Shown here in pieces: positions 1 to 8,204 of a DNA stretch of 64,000 bases (its first letter is position 1; every line of letters starts with the position of its first letter). A program made the translations under genes and the position numbers. This DNA is from Occallatibacter gabretensis (GTDB lineage: Bacteria > Acidobacteriota > Terriglobia > Terriglobales > Acidobacteriaceae). The stretch covers positions 1,077,763 through 1,141,762 of the forward strand of contig NZ_LAIJ01000009.1 in assembly GCF_001449115.1 (NCBI RefSeq). The letters run 5' to 3'. The notes under the pieces were generated by a model. That model worked only from the letters and a program-made list of their open reading frames with translations, was not told where the DNA came from and did no database searches.

Positions 1-62
1 AGGGATTCGCCGTCCTCGGCCAGCGGCTTTAACAGTTCTTTCACAAGGCTCATATCTCTCAT
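1..62 (-). CDS. 5' end of an unidentified gene, cut by the window edge
   Basis: Reading leftwards from an ATG at 62 (or an in-frame ATG at 53) gives an open frame to the window edge, beginning MRDMSLVKELLKPL. About 20 codons are visible, so no family can be named. It would diverge from sucC. The short charged, helical-looking start is compatible with a real N-terminus, but an accidental open frame of this length is also possible. Confidence 0.3.
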   Translation of the reverse strand, partial: MRDMSLVKELLKPLAEDGES

Positions 63-189
63 TATGGTAACTGGAGCGCCTGTGTGCGCTTCATCACGCC
101 CGCGCGGATTGCCGCTGCTTGGTAGCGGACGATAGTATGACCTTGCCGCTCACACTCTAATCTCAGCGGCAGTGGCGGTTCCCAAAGAC

Positions 190-1371
190 ATGAAGATTCA
201 CGAATATCAGGCGAAGGAAATTCTCGCGAAATATGGCGTGCCCGTACCCAGGGGCGAAGTGGCGAATACGCCGGAAGAGGCTTCTGCGGTGGCGCGGAAG
301 CTGTTTGCCGAAGGCGCAAGCGGCGTGGTGGTGAAGGCGCAGATTCATGCCGGAGGCCGCGGTAAGGGCGGCGGCGTGAAGGTAGCCAGGACCCGCGAAG
401 ATGCCGATGAGCATGTGAAGAACATTCTCGGCATGCAGCTGATCACGCACCAGACGGGTCCGCAGGGGCAGAAGGTGCAGCGGCTGCTGGTTGAAGAGAC
501 GGCGGCGATTGACCGCGAGCTCTATCTCGGCATTGTGCTGGATCGCGCGGCGGGCAAGCTGACCTTTATGGCGTCGCAGGCCGGCGGCATGGAAATTGAA
601 GAAGTGGCCGCGAAGGATCCGACCGCGATTTATAAGGAAGCGATTGATCCGGCGGTGGGCTTTGGCGCGTGGCAGGCGAGAAAGCTGGCCTTTGCGCTGG
701 GGCTGAAACCGACGCAGATCAACCAGGCCGTGGGCTTCTTTCAGTCGCTCTACAAGGCGTTTATCGAGACGGATTCGTCGCTGCTGGAGATTAACCCCTT
801 CATCACGACGAAAGACGATAAGCTCTTTGCGCTGGACGCGAAGATGAACTTCGACGACAACGCGCTCTTCCGTCATCCGGAGATCAAGGCGCTGCGCGAT
901 GTGGCCGAAGAAGATCCGCTGGAAGTGGAAGCGAGCAAGTACGCACTGAATTACATCAAGCTCGATGGCTCAATTGCCTGCATGGTGAACGGCGCGGGCC
1001 TGGCCATGGCGACGATGGACATTATTCAGTACGCGGGTGGTAGCCCGGCGAACTTCCTCGATGTAGGCGGCGGTGCCACGCAGGAACAGATTGAGCACGC
1101 ATTTGAGATCCTGCTTTCCGACGCGAATGTGAAGGCGATCTTCATCAACATCTTCGGCGGCATTCTGCGCGTAGACCGGTTGGCTACGGGCGTAGTGGCA
1201 GCGGCGAAGAACCTGAACGTGAAGGTGCCGATTGTGCTGCGGCTTGAAGGAACGAACGTGGAAGAGGGACGGAAGATTCTTCAGGAATCCGGTCTGAACT
1301 TCCAGGTGGGCGCAACGATGAAGGATGCTGCGGATCTTGTGGTTGCTGCGGCGAAGGGAGTGGCAGCCTAA
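190..1371 (+). CDS. sucC: Succinyl-CoA synthetase (ADP-forming) beta subunit
   Basis: Beta subunit of the TCA-cycle enzyme that converts succinyl-CoA to succinate with substrate-level phosphorylation; it forms a complex with SucD. The 393-residue protein starts with the classic [12 protein letters not shown] and carries the ATP-grasp glycine-rich segment [13 protein letters not shown] near residues 53-65. The C-terminal CoA-ligase domain includes [12 protein letters not shown] and [14 protein letters not shown] 18 bases upstream (172) is in frame, but the ATG at 190 matches the family start. The stop codon shares one base with the sucD start, so the two are translationally coupled, as expected for subunits of one enzyme. 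Family assignment is firm. Confidence 0.97.
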   Translation: MKIHEYQAKEILAKYGVPVPRGEVANTPEEASAVARKLFAEGASGVVVKAQIHAGGRGKGGGVKVARTREDADEHVKNILGMQLITHQTGPQGQKVQRLLVEETAAIDRELYLGIVLDRAAGKLTFMASQAGGMEIEEVAAKDPTAIYKEAIDPAVGFGAWQARKLAFALGLKPTQINQAVGFFQSLYKAFIETDSSLLEINPFITTKDDKLFALDAKMNFDDNALFRHPEIKALRDVAEEDPLEVEASKYALNYIKLDGSIACMVNGAGLAMATMDIIQYAGGSPANFLDVGGGATQEQIEHAFEILLSDANVKAIFINIFGGILRVDRLATGVVAAAKNLNVKVPIVLRLEGTNVEEGRKILQESGLNFQVGATMKDAADLVVAAAKGVAA

Positions 1372-2243
1372 TGGCAGTCTTAGTTAACAACGATACTCGT
1401 CTCATTGTTCAAGGTATTACCGGCAAGGAAGGCACTTTCCACGCCAAGGGCTGCGCCGAGTACGGCACCAAGGTTGTGGGTGGTGTGACGCCGGGTAAGG
1501 GCGGATCGACGCATGAGGGCTGGCCAGTCTTTAATACCGTGGCAGACGCGGTGAAGGATACGGGCGCGAATGCGACGATGATTTTTGTGCCGCCGCCATT
1601 TGCGGCAGACGCGATTCTCGAAGCCGAGGACGCAGGCATTCCGCTGATCGTGTGCATCACGGAAGGCATTCCGACGCTGGACATGGTGAAGGTGTGGGCC
1701 AAGATCAAGCACTCCAAGTCGCGGCTGATCGGGCCCAACTGCCCCGGCGTAATTTCACCGGGCATGGCGAAGATCGGCATCATGCCGGGACGCATTCACA
1801 AGCAGGGATCGGTGGGAATCGTGTCGAAGTCAGGCACACTGACCTATGAGGCTGTGCACCAGCTTACGCAGCGGGGTATCGGGCAGTCGACGGCCATTGG
1901 CATTGGCGGCGATCCGATTATCGGCACCACGCATATCGATGCGCTCAAGCTGCTGAATGACGATCCGGATACGGAAGCGATCATCATGATTGGCGAGATT
2001 GGCGGATCGGCTGAGATCGATGCCGCCGCATGGGTCAAGGCCAACGTGAAGAAGCCTGTGGTGGGCTTCATCGCCGGGCAGACTGCTCCTCCGGGCCGCC
2101 GCATGGGCCATGCCGGTGCGATTATCTCCGGCGGCGAAGGCACCGCAGCCAGCAAGATGGAAGCGATGCGCGAGGCCGGGATTCATGTTGTGGTTTCGCC
2201 GGCGGAGATGGGCGAGACGCTGGCGAAAGCGATTGGCAAGTAA
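1371..2243 (+). CDS. sucD: Succinyl-CoA synthetase alpha subunit
   Basis: Alpha subunit of succinyl-CoA synthetase, binding CoA and carrying the phosphorylated histidine. The 290-residue protein has the N-terminal CoA-binding Rossmann fold ([12 protein letters not shown], residues 13-25), the ligase segment [11 protein letters not shown] (152-162) and the active-site [10 protein letters not shown], with the catalytic His at about 247. Length and motifs match the family. It overlaps the sucC stop by one base and is followed within 30 bases by a strong intrinsic terminator, so sucCD ends its transcript here. Confidence 0.97.
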   Translation: MAVLVNNDTRLIVQGITGKEGTFHAKGCAEYGTKVVGGVTPGKGGSTHEGWPVFNTVADAVKDTGANATMIFVPPPFAADAILEAEDAGIPLIVCITEGIPTLDMVKVWAKIKHSKSRLIGPNCPGVISPGMAKIGIMPGRIHKQGSVGIVSKSGTLTYEAVHQLTQRGIGQSTAIGIGGDPIIGTTHIDALKLLNDDPDTEAIIMIGEIGGSAEIDAAAWVKANVKKPVVGFIAGQTAPPGRRMGHAGAIISGGEGTAASKMEAMREAGIHVVVSPAEMGETLAKAIGK

Positions 2244-2270
2244 AGGCGGCTTTTAGCTGTCAGCTAAAAA

Positions 2271-2299
2271 CAAAGGCCCACCGACGAGGTGGGCCTTTG
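2271..2299 (+). terminator. Strong hairpin terminator after sucCD
   Basis: A perfect 12-bp stem (CAAAGGCCCACC with GGTGGGCCTTTG) encloses a 5-base loop, 27 bases after the sucD stop. A smaller 8-bp hairpin, TTTTAGCT-GTC-AGCTAAAA (2251-2269), lies just before it. The U-tract is short, but stem strength and position fit a transcript end. Confidence 0.8.
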
Positions 2300-2325
2300 T
2301 ACTTGACGGTGCCGGGTGTGGGTGC

Positions 2326-2360
2326 CCCATCCATCGAGCGCACTCTGCTCGATGGGTGGG
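2326..2360. repeat. Imperfect inverted repeat (13-bp arms)
   Basis: CCCATCCATCGAG pairs with CTCGATGGGTGGG across a 9-base loop with a single G-T wobble. It lies between the sucCD terminator and the next gene, has no T-tract on either side, and resembles a dispersed extragenic palindrome rather than a terminator. Copies elsewhere in the genome cannot be checked here. Confidence 0.5.
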
Positions 2361-2448
2361 ACAGCACTCCCGCCCGCTCTCCCATTGTCGAGCAGAAAGC
2401 TAGGAGCCGGATGCTGACTTATACTTGTGTTCGATTTCGGAGGCGGTG

Positions 2449-3639
2449 ATGAGAGCTGGCCTTACATGCCTCATAGTGCTTGCGCTTTGTTCTGCTCCAG
2501 CCTTCGGCCAGCGAGCGGCTGGCGGCGGCACGGTTACGGGACACGTATTCTACGCGGACACCAATGCACCGGCACGGATGGTAACTGTTGCGTTGCAGTC
2601 GACGGAGTCCGTGGATGCTCTGCAATCCCAAAAATCCGGGCAGGTAGCCAGCTACACACAGAACGTGCAGACGCTGCTCGATGGAAGCTTCTTGCTCCGG
2701 AACGTTGTGCCCGGCACATACTACGTCACCGCTTCGACGCCGGGCTATATCTCTCCGCTGAGCAGGCTGCTACAGGCACGAAATGATCCTGTTGTGGATG
2801 ATGCAACGAAAGCGAAACTGGCCGCGCTGGTTCCACACGTCACGGTACAGGCCAATGTGCCTGCATCAGTAAACGTGACATTGGAGCGGGGCGCAGCCGT
2901 AAGCGGAACCATCCTGTATGACGATGGCAGCCCAGCAAGCGGCTTGCGTGTGAGCCTGCTTGTACGTCGAAAAGATGCATGGGTTGAAGTTCCTTCTGCG
3001 TCTAATCAGCAGTGGACAACGGCTGCAGCAACCGATGATCGCGGCAATTACCGCATTACCGGACTTTCGGAGCAGCAGTACATCCTCAAGGTGGATTTAC
3101 ACCTGACAAGCTCATGGCTGATGACAGATGGTCATGGAGGTTCTGGTATATCCAGTCAAGACGTCTATTCCATCCCCGTCTATTCCGGCAACAAATTGCG
3201 GACAAAGGATGCCAAGCCGCTTGATCTGAAGCAAGGCGAGGAGCGGACGGACGAGGACATTCAGATTCCGATCAGTCAGCTGCATTCGGTGCGAGGCATC
3301 GTTACCGCGGCGAGCGATGGGCATGTCTTAAATGGGGGCCAGGTGTCACTGCTCTATCCAGACGACAAATCGAAGGTGAGTGAAACAACGATTACCAGAG
3401 ACGCGGAATTTGATTTCACTTTTGTTCCGGAGGGCGATTATCTGCTGCATGTGGATCGAGCTTCTGATGCCGAATACAAGGAGACTCCAAATTCTCCGGG
3501 TAGCGTTCCTCCTACGCGTACTGAAAGCCACGCATTGCGAAGCTATGGGACGGCTGAGGTTCCGATTCACGTGAGCAACGATATGACCAATGTCGTGGTG
3601 GCCGTGCCGGATCGGCAGAAAGCCACCTCCGGCAATTAG
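2449..3639 (+). CDS. Secreted protein with repeated carboxypeptidase-regulatory-like beta-sandwich domains
   Basis: The 396-residue protein is probably exported: it starts with a signal peptide ([21 protein letters not shown]). The ATG at 2449 sits 5 bases after GGAGG, which fixes the start over upstream in-frame alternatives. The mature part contains about three CarboxypepD_reg-like modules, with hallmarks [34 protein letters not shown] followed by [11 protein letters not shown], and [13 protein letters not shown]. Such modules are common in Acidobacteria surface proteins and the N-termini of TonB receptors; here no barrel follows, so it is probably a periplasmic or surface protein. No catalytic motif is visible and its role is unknown. 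It appears monocistronic. Confidence 0.85.
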   Translation: MRAGLTCLIVLALCSAPAFGQRAAGGGTVTGHVFYADTNAPARMVTVALQSTESVDALQSQKSGQVASYTQNVQTLLDGSFLLRNVVPGTYYVTASTPGYISPLSRLLQARNDPVVDDATKAKLAALVPHVTVQANVPASVNVTLERGAAVSGTILYDDGSPASGLRVSLLVRRKDAWVEVPSASNQQWTTAAATDDRGNYRITGLSEQQYILKVDLHLTSSWLMTDGHGGSGISSQDVYSIPVYSGNKLRTKDAKPLDLKQGEERTDEDIQIPISQLHSVRGIVTAASDGHVLNGGQVSLLYPDDKSKVSETTITRDAEFDFTFVPEGDYLLHVDRASDAEYKETPNSPGSVPPTRTESHALRSYGTAEVPIHVSNDMTNVVVAVPDRQKATSGN

Positions 3640-3782
3640 TTTGGGGCTCTTGCGAATGGTATGTAACCTGGTCTTTACTTCCGGCATCCAATCCGGCGTA
3701 CACTGAAATGGAACGCGCCGGGCGCGGCGTTTTTCCGAATTTAACCCTTTTTGCCGCGCCGGAAGCTCCCTTGGAGGAATTC

Positions 3783-4784
3783 ATGCCACAGAATCTATTG
3801 GAACAGTTGCGGAAGTACACCGTGGTGGTTGCTGATACCGGCGATATCGAAGCGATGGAGCAGTTCAAGCCCACGGATGCGACAACGAACCCCTCGCTGA
3901 TTACCGCTGCCGCGCAGATGCCGCAGTATCAGCCCATTGTGGACGAGGTGCTGAAGCAGGCTCGCGACGAGAAGGGCGAGTCGGCTACGGATACCGATGT
4001 TGCCAACCTGGCCTTTCAGCGGCTTGCTGTATCTTTCGGCAAGCGGATTCTGAAGATCGTTCCAGGCCGCGTGTCAACGGAAGTGGACGCACGGCTCTCG
4101 TATGACACCGATAAGACGATTGAGCAGGCGCACGCGATCATCAAGCAATACGATGAGGCGGGCATTGGCCGCGATCACGTGCTGATCAAGATTGCATCGA
4201 CGTGGGAGGGCATTCGCGCTGCTGAGGTGTTGGAGAAGGAAGGCATCCACTGCAACCTGACGCTGCTCTTCGGCATTCACCAGGCTGTGGCCTGCGCTGA
4301 TGCGGGTGTGACGCTGGTTTCGCCGTTCGTGGGCCGCATTCTGGACTGGTACAAGAAGGACACCGGCAAGGATTATCAGGGCGCCGACGACCCGGGCGTG
4401 CAGTCCGTGACGAAGATTTACAACTACTACAAGAAGTTCGGCTACAAGACGCAGGTGATGGGCGCGAGCTTCCGCAACATTGGCGAAATTACGGAGCTGG
4501 CGGGCAGCGACCTGCTTACCATCTCGCCGAAGCTGCTGGAAGAGTTGGAAAAGACCGAAGCCGACCTGCCGCGCAAGCTCGATCCGGAAGCGGCGAAGAA
4601 GCTCGACATCGAGAAGATTCACATCGACAAGGAGACCTTCGAGAAGATGCATGCCGAGGACCGCATGGCCCACGACAAGCTGAAGGAAGGCATCGAAGGC
4701 TTCTCGGCGGCGCTGGTGAACCTGGAGAAGCTACTGGCGGATCGACTTGCCAAGCTGGAGCAGCGGGAACCGGCTTCTGTGTAA
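3783..4784 (+). CDS. tal: Transaldolase
   Basis: Class I transaldolase of the non-oxidative pentose phosphate pathway, moving a dihydroxyacetone unit between sugar phosphates. The 333-residue protein has the TalB-like signature DATTNPSLI (32-40), the Schiff-base lysine in [15 protein letters not shown] (Lys at about 136), and [20 protein letters not shown]. The ATG at 3783 follows GGAGG by about 5 bases; an upstream in-frame codon at 3708 lacks such support. The C-terminus is slightly longer than the E. coli enzyme. A terminator follows closely, so it is likely a single-gene unit. Confidence 0.96.
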   Translation: MPQNLLEQLRKYTVVVADTGDIEAMEQFKPTDATTNPSLITAAAQMPQYQPIVDEVLKQARDEKGESATDTDVANLAFQRLAVSFGKRILKIVPGRVSTEVDARLSYDTDKTIEQAHAIIKQYDEAGIGRDHVLIKIASTWEGIRAAEVLEKEGIHCNLTLLFGIHQAVACADAGVTLVSPFVGRILDWYKKDTGKDYQGADDPGVQSVTKIYNYYKKFGYKTQVMGASFRNIGEITELAGSDLLTISPKLLEELEKTEADLPRKLDPEAAKKLDIEKIHIDKETFEKMHAEDRMAHDKLKEGIEGFSAALVNLEKLLADRLAKLEQREPASV

Positions 4785-4808
4785 GATTGCGCAAAATCGC
4801 ATGATCGA

Positions 4809-4835
4809 AGGGCAGCCTTTGCGGCTGCCCTTTTT
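4809..4835 (+). terminator. Intrinsic terminator after tal
   Basis: AGGGCAGCC pairs with GGCTGCCCT around a 5-base loop and is followed by a run of five Ts, 25 bases past the tal stop. Confidence 0.9.
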
Positions 4836-4913
4836 GTTGGTTCGGAAACGGAATCTGTGCGCAAAGCACTTATCAATACGGTTCCTATTGTCGGGAAACT
4901 TCCGGATCTTCTC

Positions 4914-4941
4914 TTGACCCTGACAACTTTTCCGATATGAT
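4914..4941 (+). promoter_or_regulatory. Candidate sigma-70 promoter for the 5067 gene
   Basis: TTGACC (4914-4919) and TATGAT (4936-4941) are separated by 16 bases. This is close to the housekeeping consensus and about 125 bases upstream of the next start codon, implying a long 5' leader. Confidence 0.55.
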
Positions 4942-4946
4942 CCGTG

Positions 4947-5055
4947 TCAAATCTCGGTAAACGTGGTGTGAATTTGACGCCACGCAGGAAAGTGGCTGGA
5001 AGCCCCGGCTGCTCCCGGTAGGTTTCAAACCGGCGCCTTCGCACCTTTCCGATAG
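4947..5055 (+). promoter_or_regulatory. Long, potentially structured 5' leader
   Basis: Between the candidate promoter and the ribosome-binding site lie several short complementary segments: GCCAC/GTGGC (4979-4996), CCGG/CCGG around 5015-5032, and GGAAAG with CTTTCC just before the ribosome-binding site (near 4987 and 5044). A leader of this length and pairing potential suggests an RNA regulatory element. I could not match it to a known riboswitch class by eye. Confidence 0.35.
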
Positions 5056-5066
5056 GAGGCGTCGTC

Positions 5067-5633
5067 ATGCGGTCTGAACCGAATCCAGCGTCGCAGTCGG
5101 ACTCTCGGCAAAACTCTCATCCCCTCACAGCGTTCTTTCAACAGGCGGTCCGCAACAGCTATGAGGGACGGCTTGGCCTGCATGATCCAGAAGTAACGGA
5201 CTATGTGGCGCGGCTGTTGTGCGACTTTTCGCGCTCCGACAAGCTGTATGAGCTGCGTGATACGTTTGGCCGGCCTGTGGCTGAGCTGGAGCAGATGATG
5301 GCTGCGGCCGATCCGGTGCATGGTTCCGCGTCCAGCTTCGATACCGAGCGGCGTGTCCGCAAACATATTGGCGATTACGCGCTCTTTGTGGCGGGCATGT
5401 ATCCGGAGTCTTCGCGGCAGCACAGGCGCTATCGCGCCAGCTTTCCGGATCTGGTTCATGCGGGCAAGGAGAGCTACTACATTGTGAGCCAGTTCAATCT
5501 TTTCGAGTATGAGAAGGAAGCCGCGCTCTTTGGGAGGCTTTCAGATTGGTTCGAGCGCTGCATCCTGGGCCTGACGCTGGTGCGCGAGGAACTGGGCAAT
5601 CGAAGGAAGATGCTGCCGCCGGCAGTGCAGTAA
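5067..5633 (+). CDS. Conserved hypothetical protein, 188 aa
   Basis: The ATG at 5067 follows GGAGG by 6 bases, and the frame runs to within 2 bases of the convergent toxin gene. The protein is soluble-looking and mostly helical, rich in charged residues, with no signal peptide or membrane segment and no motif I recognise. The tract HIGDYALFVAGMYPESSRQHRRY and an aromatic stretch GKESYYIVSQFNLFEYEKEAALF suggest a compact all-helical domain. It lies alone behind a promoter and long leader. Function unknown; the gene itself is well supported by start context and length. Confidence 0.8.
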   Translation: MRSEPNPASQSDSRQNSHPLTAFFQQAVRNSYEGRLGLHDPEVTDYVARLLCDFSRSDKLYELRDTFGRPVAELEQMMAAADPVHGSASSFDTERRVRKHIGDYALFVAGMYPESSRQHRRYRASFPDLVHAGKESYYIVSQFNLFEYEKEAALFGRLSDWFERCILGLTLVREELGNRRKMLPPAVQ

Positions 5634-5635
5634 TT

Positions 5636-5914
5636 TCACGGCCAGTCTTGAGCACCATGGAAGATGCGTGAGATCTCAACCGCATCCTGCTTGACCTGGT
5701 AGACGGCGATGTACGGCAAAGGAGTGAAGGTAAGTTCACGCCGCCCTTCCATGCGGCGGCTGGCTCTTCCAAGGTAGGGGAAGTCTTTCAGGCGGGCGCA
5801 TTCGTGATAGATAGTTTGGGCAACACGGCGAGCCGCTTCGGGACTGTCCCGTTCAATCCATTCGCAGATGCGTTCTAAATCCTCGGCTGCGGGTACAGAC
5901 CAGCGAACTTGCAT
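5636..5914 (-). CDS. RelE/ParE-family toxin
   Basis: The 92-residue protein has the ParE/RelE layout: MQVRWSVPAAEDLERICEWIERDSPEAA at the N-terminus, the central LKDFPYLGRASRRMEGRRELTF, and a C-terminal PYIAVYQVKQDAVEISRIFHGAQDW. In this family the toxin blocks either gyrase (ParE) or ribosomes (RelE); the target cannot be told from sequence alone. Its start overlaps the antitoxin stop by one base (TGATG), so the pair is one coupled operon with the antitoxin first. Confidence 0.92.
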   Translation of the reverse strand: MQVRWSVPAAEDLERICEWIERDSPEAARRVAQTIYHECARLKDFPYLGRASRRMEGRRELTFTPLPYIAVYQVKQDAVEISRIFHGAQDWP

Positions 5915-6138
5915 CAGGGCTGCAAGAACCGTTCCAGGCGCTGGCCCATCTGCTCGTGGGTTAGATACTCGCCGCGCTTGAGCGCTTCTTCGCCGCGTGT
6001 CACCTCGTTAACGAAGCGGTTTTCTTCGTCGAAGTACCGGGCCACAACCTGCCGTACCAATTCGTCCGGCTCACGGCCCTGCTCAGCCGCGGTTTGCGCC
6101 AGCTTCGCTTCCTGCTCGGGTGTGAAGTGTACTTCCAT
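5914..6138 (-). CDS. Antitoxin of the RelE/ParE-type pair
   Basis: A 74-residue acidic protein starting MEVHFTPEQEAKL at 6138. The N-terminal half resembles a short DNA-binding fold of the ribbon-helix-helix or related type (VHFTPEQEAKLAQTAAEQGREPDELVRQVVARY), and the C-terminal charged helix (GEEALKRGEYLTHEQMGQRLERFL) would wrap the toxin. An in-frame start 36 bases upstream is possible, but the family normally begins near the beta-strand VHFT. Encoded directly before and coupled to the toxin, which supports the role. It is likely an autorepressor, as usual for such pairs. Confidence 0.85.
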   Translation of the reverse strand: MEVHFTPEQEAKLAQTAAEQGREPDELVRQVVARYFDEENRFVNEVTRGEEALKRGEYLTHEQMGQRLERFLQP

Positions 6139-6220
6139 GAGACTTAGGGTACGAGAAAACCTTGCGCGCGACAAGGTTACCTCATACCCCGATTCCCATT
6201 TTGCCTGATTGGTTTCTGTC

Positions 6221-6601
6221 TTATTCCGACCAGATTGCTAATACATTTCCCACGCCGTCCGCGAAGTGAAATCTGCGTCCGCCGGGGAAGTCGAAGGTGG
6301 GAACGACGATTGTGCCGCCGCCAGCGAGGATGGCGGCTTCGGTGGCAGCGAGATCGGTGGAGTAGATCACGATCAGCGGCGTCGTTGCTGGAGTTGGGGC
6401 GCGGGGTTCGGCTTTATAGAAACCGCCATCGAGGCCTGCGGCGCTTGCGCTGAAGCTGGCGTATTCCGGGCCGTAGTCTGTGAAGCTCCAGCCGAAGACG
6501 GAGGCGTAAAACTTCTTTGCTGCGGCGATATCCGTTGCGGCGAATTCGATGTAATTGATGGCGTGGTGGCGATTCGCTGGCTGACTACCTGGCTGACTCA
6601 T
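6221..6601 (-). CDS. VOC-family (glyoxalase/bleomycin-resistance fold) protein
   Basis: A 126-residue protein with the vicinal-oxygen-chelate fold: INYIEFAATDIAAAKKFYASVFGWSFTDYGPEYASF in the first beta-alpha-beta-beta-beta unit and TPLIVIYSTDLAATEAAILAGGG / FHFADGVGNVLAIWSE in the second. The start at 6601 follows AAGGAG by about 9 bases; the upstream in-frame extension has no ribosome-binding site. Substrate unknown: this family includes dioxygenases, isomerases and antibiotic-binding proteins. The spacing to the next gene suggests its own transcript. Confidence 0.88.
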   Translation of the reverse strand: MSQPGSQPANRHHAINYIEFAATDIAAAKKFYASVFGWSFTDYGPEYASFSASAAGLDGGFYKAEPRAPTPATTPLIVIYSTDLAATEAAILAGGGTIVVPTFDFPGGRRFHFADGVGNVLAIWSE

Positions 6602-6809
6602 GGCGCATTCTCCTTGTGGTTGAAGTGGCGTGATAGAAAAGGCGCACCTTTCCCGATGCGCTTCCGATACGCCTCCATCCACACCCGCTCAGAAGCCGGA
6701 GAGTGCAGGTAGAGCCTGCTGGTTCGGGCTGCAGCGCAGGCTTCCGAGGTACGAGAAAAACGTAGCACAGGGGCCACGTACGCGCAATGAAAGCTCTCAG
6801 CGCGGGACC

Positions 6810-7961
6810 TTATCGCGGCACGAGAAGTTTGCCCGGATTATCGCCAACGACTACGCCTTCCTGCTGGCCGCCGAGGTCTAGAAAAAGCTGGCGTAATGCG
6901 CCTTCATGGAGCACGTTGTCGCGGAGGATGCAGTTCTCAAGGCCCTGATAGATGATTCCGAAGGATGGAGACCACAGGCCCTTGTTGCCATCGTCGCGAC
7001 CGGCCCAGATAGTGTTGCCGGTGAAGGTGACGCCCTTTGCGTTCTCGATCAGCACCTGGGCCGAGTCATGCGAATTGGGGTCAGCATTCTTTCCACTGCG
7101 CTTGATGAGATTTCCTGTGATATTGATCTGGGCTGGTCCCCAATTTGATTTGTGAATTGCTATGCCGATGGTTCCGGCGCGATCAAAGAAGTTGTTGTTG
7201 ATCTGATAACCATCGCCGCCAACAATGACGAAGTTTTCTTTTGCGTTCCACTCAATGCGGTTTCCGATGAAGGTGACCGAGGCATTCTCACGCCGCGCGG
7301 CAAAGCCTGAGCCCTGGTTGCCGCTGAACCAGTTGTCGAGAATGAAGGCGTCCCATCCGCGCATGTTCATGCCATCGCCGTGGTTGTATGCCAGCTCACA
7401 GTGCCGCACGCTGAAGCACCAGACGCAGTCGAGCCTCATTCCGTCGCCGGAGAAGCGCGCGACCTGGCAGCGCTCGATGCGGAAGCCGTCCTCGTGCTCA
7501 CCCCATTTGGAGCGGTTGGTATAGATGCCGTGAATGCCTGAGCCGAGAAAGCCGCCATCGAGCGCAAGCCCGTCGAGGGTGGCTCCGCGGGCCTCGGTCA
7601 GGTTGAGCAGGCAGCTGGAGTCGGTACCGGTGAGCTTGAGTACTGAGCCGCCGCCATTTGAGTAATTCCACGCGGGGATGCCGATCAGCGCTGTGCCGGA
7701 GCGGACGTGGAGCTCGCGCGTGAGATAGGTTCCGGGCGGCAAAAAGACGCCGCCGCTCAGAGGCGCTGCTGCATCGAGCGCCTTTTGAAGCGCAAGTGTA
7801 TTGTCGGTCTTGCCGTCGCCCACTGCGCCAAAGGCATGCGCATCGAGCAAACTGCCTTGAGCGGCTGAAGATTGCGCCTGCAAACTGCCCTGGCTTAACA
7901 GAAACGATGCGCCACCGAGCATGGCGGCACGCGCTGCATCCCGCCGGTTGAAATCCTGCAT
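6810..7961 (-). CDS. Secreted right-handed beta-helix protein (pectate-lyase-3-like)
   Basis: A 383-residue protein starting with a twin-arginine-like export signal (MQDFNRRDAARAAMLGG, cleavage likely after LQAQ). A Pectate_lyase_3-type opening follows, AHAFGAVGDGKTDNTLALQKALDAA (about residues 42-66), then repeated parallel beta-helix rungs rich in N, G and D. This fold occurs in polysaccharide lyases, glycosidases and phage spikes; no specific catalytic residues can be assigned by eye, so the sugar target is open. It is transcribed away from the regulator at 8205, sharing the intervening palindrome, which suggests joint control. Confidence 0.85.
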   Translation of the reverse strand: MQDFNRRDAARAAMLGGASFLLSQGSLQAQSSAAQGSLLDAHAFGAVGDGKTDNTLALQKALDAAAPLSGGVFLPPGTYLTRELHVRSGTALIGIPAWNYSNGGGSVLKLTGTDSSCLLNLTEARGATLDGLALDGGFLGSGIHGIYTNRSKWGEHEDGFRIERCQVARFSGDGMRLDCVWCFSVRHCELAYNHGDGMNMRGWDAFILDNWFSGNQGSGFAARRENASVTFIGNRIEWNAKENFVIVGGDGYQINNNFFDRAGTIGIAIHKSNWGPAQINITGNLIKRSGKNADPNSHDSAQVLIENAKGVTFTGNTIWAGRDDGNKGLWSPSFGIIYQGLENCILRDNVLHEGALRQLFLDLGGQQEGVVVGDNPGKLLVPR

Positions 7962-8029
7962 TTAGACCCCCGAAGACTGCACTACAAACTATATCGAAGA
8001 GTGCCTCGACCTTTGCCGCAAGATGCTTC

Positions 8030-8067
8030 GTGTTCGAAATAGAACAATATTGTTCGCAATCGAACAC
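8030..8067. promoter_or_regulatory. 38-bp concentric palindrome, candidate operator
   Basis: A perfect 14-bp palindrome GAACAATATTGTTC (8042-8055) sits exactly at the centre of a wider inverted repeat with arms GTGTTCGA (8030-8037) and TCGAACAC (8060-8067). The two dyads share the same centre (8048.5). It lies in the 243-bp gap between the divergent beta-helix gene and the 8205 regulator, close to the former's start. It is a good candidate binding site for a dimeric or tetrameric regulator. Confidence 0.65.
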
Positions 8068-8204
8068 ATCTTTTACGCGACCAACTAATTTATTAAGCGT
8101 CCAAGATGGAAAATAGAAGAGAAAGACCGGATGCAGCGCGTGCTGCGTATGGCAAGTGAGTTGCTGGGGAGAGTAGGTCGCAATATGCGGAGGGGTGCGG
8201 CTCA

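Noticed and set aside
172-189. N-terminal extension of SucC from the GTG at 172
   Set aside because: Canonical SucC begins MKIHEYQ at 190; the extension has no supporting ribosome-binding site.
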